Assembly (NCBI RefSeq): GCF_000003815.2
Contig: NC_049979.1
Location: 18,709,188 to 18,773,187, forward strand
Length of the DNA: 64,000 bases
Direction: 5' to 3'
Origin: Branchiostoma floridae
Taxonomy: Eukaryota > Chordata > Leptocardii > Amphioxiformes > Branchiostomatidae
The notes beneath the pieces were generated by a model, which worked only from the letters and a program-made list of their open reading frames with translations, was not told where the DNA came from and made no database searches. Positions 37,039 to 50,300 of the stretch are shown here, piece by piece (positions within the stretch are counted from its first letter, which is position 1; every line of letters starts with the position of its first letter). Position numbers and translations under genes: made by a program.

Positions 37039-38298
37039 GTGAGACATTTTGACGTTAATATGGTCAGGTAGTAATTAACACGTTAACGGCATTTACCTGT
37101 GTGGTTCGATTGGGGCGGTTTAGCGTCGTGCGTCCAGGTAACGTTTAAGGTTGGGATTAAGTCATTTGTGCAACATGCCGTCATTTACGGTCAATCTAGT
37201 GTGATTTAACGACTACGTGTCTGTACAAGTCGCAAGAGAACAGATCACTCGTAGTTTCCCAGTCATTGAGAGACGACTGATATTTTCAAGAACGCAACTA
37301 TGTTGAAAACTTTAGCCAAAGTTTAAAAACTTAATTATAAGAATTATAAAAGATGCCAGCTATTCAACTACCAGAGGAAAGCTATTGATAACGTTAAACG
37401 TGAATTTTTGCCCGATTCGCATGGCATCTCCAACATTGCAGACAAATGAAATGGTTAAACCGTTACCACCTAGCATCGATAGCATCGATCAACTTGTGAT
37501 AATCCAGACAATTTGTATAATACATGTGATGTAGTAAACGCCTCCAGTTGAGCCATTGATAACGTTGAAAGTACGACAGGTGTTGTGCAATGGCCGATCA
37601 GGTAACCAGAAAACCTGGGAAACGGACCAGCCGGAAAGTCAGGGGCAACATGAAGTCTTTGTTACATGTGGGCAGTGTTAGCTCACCTGATCCGCACTAG
37701 CTGTTGTGTTTGTGGACTCAGGCCTTTAAAAGCAAGGCCATTGAACCATGAATCAGTCTAACATTTCACAACACAGCGGGAATGCCAGACAATATCAGAC
37801 AGAACTGTTTTCAGACACAAACAGAGTTGTCTAAAGCAACATTTGCTAATTGGAAAAAAAGTTTTCTATTTCGAGTAAGAGGACATTCTCCTTAATATAT
37901 TACATGTTACCATGTTATGTGCTTTATGCCACTACACCATCACTTCACCTATTTAAACAGGCACCTGAAAACAAATATTTATTTTGGGGATCAATTCACG
38001 AAAAACCCATTTCTGCAGGATAAACGGCACTTTAAACCAAACAGCTAACTCGGCCCAACAGTGCACTAAATAATTCACATCTGCTAAATGTATTTATGAC
38101 TTAGTGTCCAGACCATCTGTCAAATGCACTCATTTCTCCTCTTGTGGTTAATAGGTGTGTTGGGACTAATGGGATAATGACAGTAATAAACTTTAAACGC
38201 TATGGCTTAATTATAAAAAAAAACTATCTCAGGCAATGTTGCACCAATGCTGCTTCCAGTACAGATATGATGTGTTAAACCTTGCTGTGATTTCCCAG
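37039..38298. other. putative first intron of the MAP3K19-like gene
   Basis: No exon, repeat family or RNA gene was recognised between the presumed leader exon and the first coding exon. Confidence 0.4.
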
Positions 38299-38326
38299 CA
38301 GCATGTAAGCCATCAGCAGAAGACCA

Positions 38327-41300
38327 ATGCCTGCTGCTATTCCGTCCAACTCATCCGGAGGTGCCAACCACAAGCTGCGGCCTCTGCAGAAAGCTGGCAG
38401 GTCCCACAAACACCTCCTGCGCCACTACCATGACATCGCCTCCAGCCTCTTCAGCTCAGAGAGACTGCATGGTCTGGAGGAACTATTTCTGGCAGCGGCC
38501 AAGGTAAATCTACTGTTCTAAAGCATATGAAAAGGTTATGTTACTTTTATTGCCATATACATGTGCATAATGGCATTATCATTTTTCACAAGGTAGCAGA
38601 TTTCCATTGAAAATCCCTTGTTTGATTTTCACTGTGAATGGAGAATTATACTCCTACTACTGTAGTAGTCTGGAGTATTTAATGGTTCTGAAGGCACATT
38701 TAAATACTTTGAAGCATATGAAATATTACACTACTCTATCTATATAAATCATAATATGATGCTCAGACACATGCACAATGAAGAGTTTGGACATTGAGCC
38801 ACCTTGAAAGTGATTCCCACCAAAAGGGATCTACAGGGATAACAGTCCATATGTAAAGAAAACTGTTTTGATAAGTCGGAAAATGTTAGTTGTCAATAGC
38901 AGGCAAATATATGAGGCTGCTGTGTCCAAGAAAGAGGGTATTCAGGAATCCAATGTTCAGAGTCAATTTGGATTCCAATCTTTAATTGTTATTCTTTGTG
39001 TAGTTTCCTCTGCATTTTTTTATATCAAGACAGGTATGCCTACTCAGGTAGGACAGCTGCATATCACTACTACGGAAGCATTAAAAGCTTGCTGGTTTAT
39101 GTGTAAAATTAGATTGTGTTGAGTCCAACATAATATAAGACATTAAAATTGTTAATGTTAGTGTGTCTTGCTTATGCATGTCTGGACAAAGGTTAACGGG
39201 GGCCGCCCTAAGACGGTTCCCGTCCTAAGACGGCACGGACTTTTTGCTGATCTTATTATCCATAAGTACACCGTGTTTGTTACCACTGACTATGCTGATT
39301 ACAAAGGCAAATAAACCAAGTCCATGCACACAGCTTTAATTTGCATTCCAAGTATACTTTAACATATTTACTTCATGTTTTTTTAAAAACAGAATTCTAA
39401 TGGTAATGTTGACAGTGCTGAATCACTGCGGTCACCGGCCTCTGCGTATTGGCGGCTCGTGTCGCTAACTATACGAACTCTTTCAAGCAGTCACACAACT
39501 GCCATGACACACATAAATAAAGCTCCATAAAACACTATGAATATGGGTCTTTAAATGTTTGTTGAGTAGAAAAGCAAGCAAAAGGAAGCGACATAAACAT
39601 TGCCACCATTGTACTCCCAAGGGAGTGTGGCCGTGAAGGTGGCAGACTAGAGAACGCTCCAAAGATTTATTTGACTGTAACAAATGATTCGTGCTGTCTA
39701 TGAAAATAAGACTTGATAGAGAGATGTAAATGATATTTTCATATAATCAGACAGAGTTTTGTTGATGTTGGCGGTGTCGTTTTTTCGTACTGGCTTTTTT
39801 AGTCGGGCGTTCACAATCAGTGCATTCAGCCCATTGCCCGTAAACACATCAGCTGGATTGTTCTAGGTACAGCCTTCCTCATGTGAGACAAGAAGTACAT
39901 ACAGTCACGATTTTAGTGTCAAAAGAAAGCTAAAATATCATGCTATTAATTTTTTTCTGTGTACTTAAATTTACCACTTACGTCTGAAGAGAGCAAAATG
40001 TAAAAAAAGCGTACCAAGTTAGGCACACTGTCCAGCGTAGCACAAAATTGGAAGGTTACATACACGAAATTGTCTTACAGTGTTTGCCGCTTGTAACACG
40101 CAGCGCATAAGGTTCATGAACCACATGAATGCATTTCTTATTCAAGTATGTTGTTCAAATCTATGTGTAAAAAAATCAGTCATCAAAATTTGACCACTCT
40201 CAGGCAACTAGCGATGGAGCGCCATGAGTTCGAGCGCAAGAAAAAGCGTACCGTGTTGGGGCACCTCCCGTTAAATGAGATTTTTACCAAAAGGAATAAC
40301 ACGAACATTTATTCTTTATTTCAGGGTGGTGACTATGAAAGAGTTTTCAACTTCCTGCAGCGGCGCAGCCAAGACGTAAGTACCAGAATACAGCAAAATC
40401 TACCAGTATTCATTTATGAATTATGTGTGTACCCAGGAGAGGTAATCATCTAGCATGACTGGGATAAAGTACCACACACCAGGTATGGTGCACATGACTG
40501 TCCCATGTTCTCAGAGTCTCCATGTGTTCTGACTTTTTTTACTGGCTGCCACCTGTTCGTGTTCAACAGCATTGTGTGTCTTACAGGTCATCAGTATTGA
40601 TGTGAAGGAGCCAAGAACAGGAAACACAGCCCTGATCTGGGCTGCACAGAACGGCCACACCAGGGTAGGTACTACTGTGACTAACAGAAACTACAGTTAT
40701 ACGGTCCATTTGGTTTCCCAGAGAGCAGCTTACATATGCCAGTAGTACAAGCAGAGAGGTTATAGGTGCAAGATATCTTCTGACTTGTCAATATTCTGGA
40801 CCAGTAGTTTTATAGAATATGACACATTAGGTTTTATAGAATATGTAAAATCAAGTGTTTTGAACAAAATATCCTGACTGTGTTACCAACAACAAAACTT
40901 TGGCACAGGAAGGAGTCAGGTGACTCTGATCCCTCATGCACACAAAGGGCTTATACTGGCCTAGTTGATTGCTATCAGTATAATTGGCCTTACCTAAAGA
41001 TTAAATCTAGGTGACCATCTGTTCTTGTATAGTTTTTAAACCTTCTAAAGATACATGTAATGCAGTACAAATATACATGTACTTTTAACACATATTGGAA
41101 AATGTAGATGTTTAAATATAAATATGTACTGAGATGCAGCTTTGTTTATCTTGACTTACAGATAGTAGACCTGTTGTTGAAATATGGTGCTGACATCACC
41201 TTACGTAACCATGAGGGCCAGACAGCCATGGACCTGGCCCCTGCACACTTGTGTCGCATGCTGCTGGAGTCTGTGGACAGGGTGGGGACGTCCCACAGAC

Positions 41301-44300
41301 ACCTGCTGCAGGCTGCCTGGCAGGGAAACACCAGGAAAGTCAAGGCATTGTTGGTAAGGCCTGCCATTCAAAGGGTATTAACCTAAAGCACATTTAAGTA
41401 GCTGTTTGGCTACCAGTTCTCTATTGGTTACGGGGATAGGCAGCAGGGAGAAGGTTAAGGATAATGTATTGAGTTTACAGATATCGCCATGCAACAAAAG
41501 AAATTCGATTTCCTCTTACAGGTGAGTCAAGATAGAAATTATTGACTCAGATCCAGAGGACATGTAATTTCAAATACTGGACAAAGATGTATTCTTCAAC
41601 TTCAAGTTTATCATTTAGCACGCAGGCAGAATCGTTGGTATTCTACTTTTAAAGTTTAAATAAGCTATTTGTACACATCATTTCTGTCAGAATTAAAACT
41701 GTTTGTCCTTTCCAGGGTGGTCGAAAGGCCCTTGACATCAACTGCAGTAATTCTGAAGGCTTCTCACCCCTCCTGTTGGCAACAAGGGACATGGACATGT
41801 TCCAAGATCGTATGTTTCTACCCTTCTCTACTGGGACATTTCGTTTACCAGTTATGTGATTTTGTGCACCTGACTTTCAATCTACCCATATTTAAGTACC
41901 AGTAGAGAATAGTGCATCAGAACTCGATGTTTGTTTGAGTGTACAATAAACCTTTATTCTCTTGCAGTTGTTCCAGGTCATCATAATCCTACAGATGTTG
42001 TAAAAGAGCTGATTGGAAAGAGAGCGTAAGTATTAGAGTACACCTGTAGCTAATGGATAACTTCTTTTGCTAGAAGGATGTTCTAGTTTTGAGGTGGATT
42101 TTAGCTGTAAAGTTACATAATGTGATTAAGGTTTGATTTCATGTTTTGTGTGAGTCCAGATTCTGAAACATACCTTGTATGTTGACTTAACTTTCTGTGT
42201 CCCCAGAGATGTGACTGCCTATGATGATGAGGGTAAGACACCCCTGCACCTGGCTGCATCTGCTAAGGGTCAGGGGTCAGAGAAGGTGGTGGCAGCTCTT
42301 ATCAAAGGAGGCTCTGATGTTGGTAAGAGACTTGGAACATTCATGTTGGAATGTAAATAGATCATTACATCGCTCTTGGTGATAACATGAATAAATTGTC
42401 ATCCCATGGACATGTACTATACTAGTAATGAAAATCCAAAGAGTACCTTAAGTGGATTCAGGATCTAACTTGTGCCCAGATGTTATATTTCAGTTCACCT
42501 TCAAAATGTGTCTATTTTATTTTACAGATGCTCCAGACAAGCGCAGTTTGACCCCCATCCACTGGGCCTCCCAGGTTGGCAAAACCTCCTCAGTTCTGAC
42601 ACTGATCGAGGGTGGAGCTGATGTGAATGTTAAAGGATGGTCTGGGGCTACACCGCTACATGTCTCAGTAAGTAATTGTGTCAACAATTATCATTACATT
42701 GAAGTAAAGATAATATCGCATGGAGTGATCTAAGGCACAGAAGTAGAAAACCAGCCCTCAAATGGTCAAAAGTTTAACAAATTTTGTTACATTGGAATCT
42801 CTAGAATGTAATTGCTGTGAGTCTGAAGACTATGGCTGAAGAAAAGTACATAATGTGAAGAATGCATTGATTGTTGTGCGATATTTTCCCCAGGCCTCCC
42901 ATGGCCACGAGGAGTGTTCAGCTGTACTGCTGGAACATGGGGCAGACATCACGAGTGTGGACGATGCAGGAATGACACCTGCTGAGGTGGCCAAGGGAAA
43001 GAGACTCAAGAGTGCACTTAGAGGTTAGTAATGTACCTTAGTAGAAAAAAATATTACTCATCATTTTTGGTTCAATGTAATCATTATGAAATAAAAAAAA
43101 TTATGATATTATTTAAGAATATTGTGTAGGTCTGAACATACACATAGCCGAAGAGGCCTCCTGAACTTCCTCCTAACCTTGGTTGGGAGTGGCTCAGAAG
43201 CTGCCTGGCCAGAGTCAGCTGGTAGTTGTTGCAGTTGGGTGGTGTTCATGCACCAGCTGAATGTTTGAAATTTTTGGCCGGGACAGGGAGGTCTGTAATG
43301 GGTAGGCTGGTGGTTAATTAGACGTTGGCTGGTGGTTGGCTGGTGATTGGCAGGTGGTTAGGAGTAAGTCAGTAGTAGTCAGTGTGTGTTTGAGAGTGAA
43401 ATTTGACTCTGGTCAGACTTCTCCTGACCTACCACCAACCTTGACTGACTGGTGGTTGGGAGCCATGTTCTGCTTATGTGTGACTAAGGCTTTACTGAAA
43501 TGCCATATCAGTTCCCTCTATTGACTTATTGAAATGGTAATTGTACTGTCTGTAGTACCAATTTTGTAGTCTGTAAAATAACAAAGGGTTATTTGTTAAT
43601 AATTGATGAGTGAATAACCAGTCAGTAGGGCAACAGTTTGCTCAATAAACTGGACAGGTAAAATGTGATTTACTTCAGACTCCATTTTTTTTCTTGAAAT
43701 CTTAAAGATTTGATATGATTTGTATTTCCCTTGTGTCTACGATATAAAAAGAATATTGGGAAAGTTGGGGCACTTACACGGCAGGGAATTTACTGTCATG
43801 AAGAAAAACAAACAATGCATGAAATGTTGCAACCATCACTCCAACAGTAACACAAAGGAACGTATTTGCATGTAAATACATATTAACCAATGTTGTGGAA
43901 AAGTAGATTTAGCAATCTAGATCTGGACATGATTAAGCACCTACATAAAGTCAGACTGAAGACGGTGTTTGTTGTACTTACTTCATTTTAGAAATATATC
44001 AAAACCTTCCTTTACTTTCTTCTTTAATTGATTTCTTGTAATTGTAATATCAGAGGCATGGACAGAGGCCACCCACTCGGACAGAAGCAGAGAGCTAACT
44101 CCAGTTAGACCTCCATCCAGAAACCCTGCAGGTAAGAACAGTAATGATGAAGCAGATCTAATCATAACGATCTATCATACATGCGCACATTTTCAAACAC
44201 ACCTTGTTCTTTGAGGTGATACATATTTTGTCTATCTGCGTACATGTATAGTATAGATTTAGTGCAGGCAAGAAAATTTTCAGTCTGGTAATGAGTAACC

Positions 44301-47300
44301 AATTGTCACAGGAAAATACCCCCCAAGGGGCTCAGATTTTCAATGGTCACCTTTTATATAGGAGTAGTTTTGTGTCTTGACCTTTTCCCTTGTTTGCCTC
44401 CACAGAACAAAAGGAAGAGCAGACATTGGATGATTCCATACAGGGACGTTCCTCCAGCTCGCCAGTGCTGAGCTCCACCCCCCTCCGTAAGTAACAGGGC
44501 TGTGATTGGTTGTGGTAATGATGTGGTTTGTTCACAACGTGTCATCCTTTGTTACATCATGATCAGGCTGTCACATTATAACTACAGAAGTGACCTTTCA
44601 GTTACCATTCAGTCTGCACCAGTCCTAATCAATTATGGATGTGAAACATGAATTCATTTTGTTGAAGGCCTTTATGACAAGTACCCATGAGCCCCATGGA
44701 CTGCCTGGTGGGACATATACTAGTACCTGGAGATGTCATGATTATGAATATCATGTTTTTTATGACAAAAATGTTGAATTTATTGATAGTCTTAGAAGAA
44801 GAAGTAATAACTATTTGTTTTAGTACACTTCTTGTCCAGTATGACAATTATAATTGGGGAAAGGATTAGCTATTGTATAGCTGCATGTGAAGCTTTGTAA
44901 ATATCATGTTGTGGTGAGCAGAAAATGTCACTGACCAATGGTTTGAAAACAGACATCCGGGCGCTCCAGCACCTGGCTGCAGAGGAGAGGAAGCTTCATG
45001 TAGCTGATCCTGGCATGGCGGATGGAGAGTCAAGTCCAAGGTGAGACAATTATATACAGTTGATGTGGGCTGAGATTAAATCAATAAGATGCCACATCCT
45101 ATGTAGGGGATAAGATCAAATATAGAATTAACTGTTTGTATCAGTGTTGAAAATAGGTTAGGTATAATATTCATGATGTTCCACATTTTTCAAGGTTTGC
45201 ATATGCCAAATTTGTAATGTGTGCAATTGTGATAATGAGTAATAATTGTTTTCATTGAGAATGATGATTCAAAGTTGTTGTTTTTTTGTACTTCAGGGAT
45301 TCTGTGAGGAAATTAGGGGTTCCTCGTGTATCCAGTAAGACTCCCCCCAGACACCACCGGACCCGACAGAACAGCAGTGACAGGGCCACACTGGCTCCCC
45401 TCATCCTGTCCAGGGCACAGGTCAAGCAGAACAAACTAAAGACTGCGCTCCGTGGTGTGACAGACTCCCCATCCTTACACATCAGGGGGAAGGGCAGGCT
45501 GAAGATCACAACCATGGCCAGACACTGTGAGTAATGATAGTAACTAAGTGTGGGGTGATGTTTCATGGCTGTGGGTAGATTCATGGTACACTTGGACTTA
45601 TATATGATGCAAGTTGCCTAATGCATAACAGATATCTAATTTTATTACAGCTAAACTAATTCAAAGGGCAATTGTAGGTCTGAAAATTATTAGTCAATAC
45701 CCTGTAGGTATGATTCAGCACCAAGGACAGGGACTATATTGAAAGTTTTAGTTTGAAAACAGATGCAAATGTATCCTGAAGACACAGTATATTGTGCTTT
45801 TGGTCTTGAAAGGCTCTTACAAGGTGTGTAAGAAGTATACTCAACATTCATAAACTTCCAACCAGAATTTAGACTAGCTCCTGTAGACTATTATATTTCA
45901 ACATTAATTAAATGGATGGCTATGCAAACTGAATTGTTCATCCATCCTTTATGAGAACTGGATGATGTAACCTTGTCATGTGTCCCTCTAGCTCATCCGT
46001 CTCCACGGCAACAGGATCCGCTGCCCCAGCTGGTGGCCCCTGTGTCAGTCACCATGCTGGAGCTGGGCATCACAGATGGGGTGAAGGAGAAACGGTAAGG
46101 ATCTGCCTTGGATATTTGTAACTGATTATGTCACTGCAATGAGAAATCCTGATGCTGTGAAGTCTGTGCTGATGACTGTTTGTCTTGAATAATGCAATCA
46201 GGCACATTAAGGGTATCAGGGTGAATGTCTAATGCTGAATAACATACACGTACAGTTTTATAGACTGAGCTATATTCTTTGTATAATTTTGCAGACTTCA
46301 GAGACTAGAGAACAGCCCCATTGGTGCTCTGATACAGAAAAGACCGAGAATCATGTCGTTTTCTGGATCTGCATGCAGCAAGAAGTAAGTACCTTTCAAT
46401 GTTATACAGAGCTTTTCAATGATTTTTTACATAATGTAGTAACATCAATAAAATTTCTGATCTTTGTTTGTTTAGAGGGGTGGGGGTGGGGTACTGATGA
46501 CAAGTACTGAATACTAGATTTGGTTGATGCCAGAACATCATATTTATTTCATACATGGTGTACACTAGCTGCAAAACTAGTCTGGCTGCATGGACACCAA
46601 ATAGGTTGATACAACGTGAGCTCATTTTCTTACAGGTTTTCCCCGCGGGACAGACGGGTGAACTCCGACCCCTGTGCCGGTGATGTGGCAGCGGCATGTG
46701 AGATGTACATCAGACAGGCCAGCAGGTTACAGTACAGGCTGCCTTCTCCTCATCTGGAGCACAGGGAGGAGGAGGAGAGCAGGTCACTCTGTAGTCAGGT
46801 AGGTGTGGGGGCCATCTGGGAGGACTCATCTCTAAATTGTACTTGTAAGTTTAGTAAAGATACAGTTCTAGTCAATATTCTTTAAAGAGTAAGATAGGTT
46901 CAAGTCTATTGAATATAAGTTAGGTTCTTGTGGGATTCAGGTTCCTCCCTCCTCTTTTCATCAGAAGGAAAGTCGTGAATCTTCCCCCTTCCTGCCCCCT
47001 CCCTCACCTCGCCAGTTCCTGTGCAGCGGAGGAGAAACATCAGTAGAGACATCTCCAAGAAGTCAGGGTAAGCAATACTTGACACATTGGCACATAAGAT
47101 TTGCAGAGCTCTGCTGTTCATACATTTATAATCACCAGAAATTTCCCATTTACTGTTCACAGTTCACATTTGCAGTGTTTTTTTCATACGTTTTACCTAT
47201 TTTTTTTGGTATAAATGTTGATAATTGTGTTTTCAGATGGCAGTACTGAAGATTTAGCAGAGAAGGAGGGTTCTGTAGTCAGTGGAACCAATACATCTTC

Positions 47301-50300
47301 ACTGCTTTCAAGATCTTCATCATTTGTTATAGAAGACAGTCAGCTAAGAGGAAGGTCACAAAGACTAGGATGTGGCAAAGGCAAGGCAGACACTCATCAT
47401 AGGAGCATACCACCTGTTGCTCCAGATACTCATCAGAAGACAGAAACTTCTACAGAACACTCAAGCTCACCAGATTCCACAAGCCAGGAAGTCCAGCATG
47501 CAGTTATGCAAATCAAATCAGTAAAAAAATCAGCTAACAAACCAACTGTGGCACCAGCAAGTGATGACCAGCAGGTAGATAGACATAGAGCAGTTCAAGG
47601 GGTTTCTGGTGAGAAAGCATTGAAAAATGGTGCCAACACAAAACTATCAGAAACCCAGAACAAAGACTCTACTGGAGCAAAGGAAACAGAGGATGAAGGA
47701 TGTAAAAGTCATGCTGAAAAAAACTCAAAGTGTCCAAAAGAGAGCAATGAGACAACAAGCATTTCAGAATTTGTGGTGTCAAAAGGAAGCGCAAGCAAAG
47801 ATAATGCAAGAAAGAAAAGAACTAAAAAGAAGGTAGTCACAACAAATGGCTTGGATGATGTTGTGCCATATCAAAAGAAGACTTTAAAACAGTCCTCTAT
47901 GAAGCCTAAATCTCCACAGCAAGAAGTGCGTGTCTGTGAGACTCCAGATTCCGACAGATATGCCACAATATCATACAGACTGAGTGAACAGCTCATGATG
48001 AGGAAGGACCAGAACTACTATCCAGTTCAACCAACAGTAGAATGCAAACAAAATGCAGTAGAGGTGGATGTGGAAGGTTCCACTCAAGAACACAGGGGTA
48101 GTGAAACTGATGTTGCACACAGTATGTCTAGTCCTGGTTCAACTAACACACTGCCAAGATTGACTGCTTCTGAATGCACAAATATCAACATGACTAGCAA
48201 TAAAACTGACAGTAGCATGGCTACAGACTCAACAACGTCCAAAACTGTAAATAATGATAATGATGTGCAGTCTAGTCTCATTCTGCCTTCTGTTGAAATT
48301 ATAAACCCAACCCCACAGACAACAATGGATGAGCCCACACCAATAATACAAGACTTTCTCAGTCTCCTGCCAATTCTCACACAAAATGACACACAAAATG
48401 TCAAGCCTAGTAGTGCCAAACCCACCAAGAAAAGTGCAGGAAAGAGAACAAGGGAGACATCATCCAACAGACAACAGAGACAGGGCTCAGGCAGCTCAAC
48501 TAGGTCAGGTAAAAGCTCGTCTAAGTCTTCTGCCACATCTAATACGGCTGCTAAAAAATCTAGATCAGGAGATTCAGCAAAGGGCAAAATGCAACCACCT
48601 GCCAAACAAAAGAAGAGCAAGAAGAAAAAGAAGGAGGAAGTTGAAGAAGATCTGAGCAAGGTTGATCAAGGTGCCATTGCTTTTGTGTCTGGTCTTGGAT
48701 GGCACATTCAGACTGACTATGCAGAAACGGACTATGCACCGTCACCTGACCTCCTGAAAGATATCACATCCCCAAGGTATGGGGAAGAAGAAGCCATAAG
48801 GGAAGTTAAACACACTTCTAAGAAACAGTCTAAAGACTCAAAGACACAGCTTTCCCCATTAGCAATGTCGGTAAATGGATTGAATGCGAAGAACTCAGGA
48901 AAAACACATGGAAATGTTGGCAGTATGGTTAGAAACTATTTCAAGGAAGGGACCTTGAGCAAATCCCTACCCAAACTTCTTCCTGAAACCCTGAAGGCCA
49001 TCAGAGAGTTCTCTGACGACATGAAGGCAGCGACACTTCCCTTCCCCCCAGACAAGTCTGAAGACTTTGACATCACTGAAGACGTTAAAGCATCAACTCT
49101 TCCATTGCCTGACACAAAGTCTGGCCAGCTGGTTATTGACAACAGTAAACTGTCCCATGACTTACAGGTACAGCTACAGATTGACACAGAGAATAACAGA
49201 GACAATGTTCACTTGGGACAGTCTGCAGCTGGGAGTGTGGACACACGTACTACTTCCTTCCCAGATGATACTGAGTCTGTAAGCTCACATGACTCAGACC
49301 TGGATGCATTTTATCAAGAAGCTCTGATGCAGCTTGAGGATGAGGAGAATACAGATGAGAATGGTTCTATGGCTCCCATCCTGCTGGGCCATGGGAACAT
49401 GAACGTTCCCCACACAGACAATGGTGAGGGCTGGTCCACGAGAATCACATCACGTAAGACTAGCTTTCAAACTGATCTAGATGACATAGACCAGACCATG
49501 TCTGTGTACTCGGAGTACAGCGCTGTAGTAGACAATGTGAAGTTTGTGGGAGAGGATGGAAGTGAGGTGAGCACCCTGACACCCCTCCCCCCTGATGACT
49601 ATGATGGTGCTGATGAGACCACAGAACTGGTGATGGCTCCGCGGGGACCGGAGGACTTCAACAGCCTGAACTCTGAGGTACGGCTACCTGGCAAAAGTTC
49701 AGATTTGATCATATAGGCTGCATATAACCACAGGACTGTAAATTGTTCAATTAAGGCCTAATCCTGCTTATTGTATCATAACAATGTTCAGTGTCTAATT
49801 GAATTAACTATTGCTTACCGGTAAATCTTGTAAAATTGATGTACAGTTTATTGCCCAGATTCTATTGCAAAGTAACTTTTGCAGAAAATACACATACTAA
49901 GTCTTTTAATCAACTGAGAAGTACATAAACTGCCAGAGACAACAGGAGCTATTGTTATTGCAGCCTCACACCAGTATCCTGCGCAGCTGTGCCAGCCGCA
50001 GTAGTGGCCGCAGTGGCAGTGTGGCCACCTACAGCACTGAGGGGGTGGGGTCACAGGAGGAGGAGCAAGTCATTCAGTGGAAGAAAGGCAACCTGTTAGG
50101 GAAGGGTGCTTATGGCAAGGTGAGAAATCTGTAGGCACTTTGATTACGATAAAGAAAACTTCTCATGTATTGAATGTATGTCATTGTCATTGAATTTTTC
50201 CGAATGATACAGTACTTCAGTTGCAACATAGAAAACAAGGATTCACTACTTAATGTTAGAAATCGGTGGTGTTGTATGAAACATTCAACAACAGGTTGAC

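Noticed and set aside
48084..48659. 191-codon open frame on the minus strand with a Leu/Phe/Cys-rich product
   Set aside because: It is the antisense shadow of the Ser/Lys-rich giant kinase exon. Its composition mirrors the sense codons, and no splice or start context supports it.
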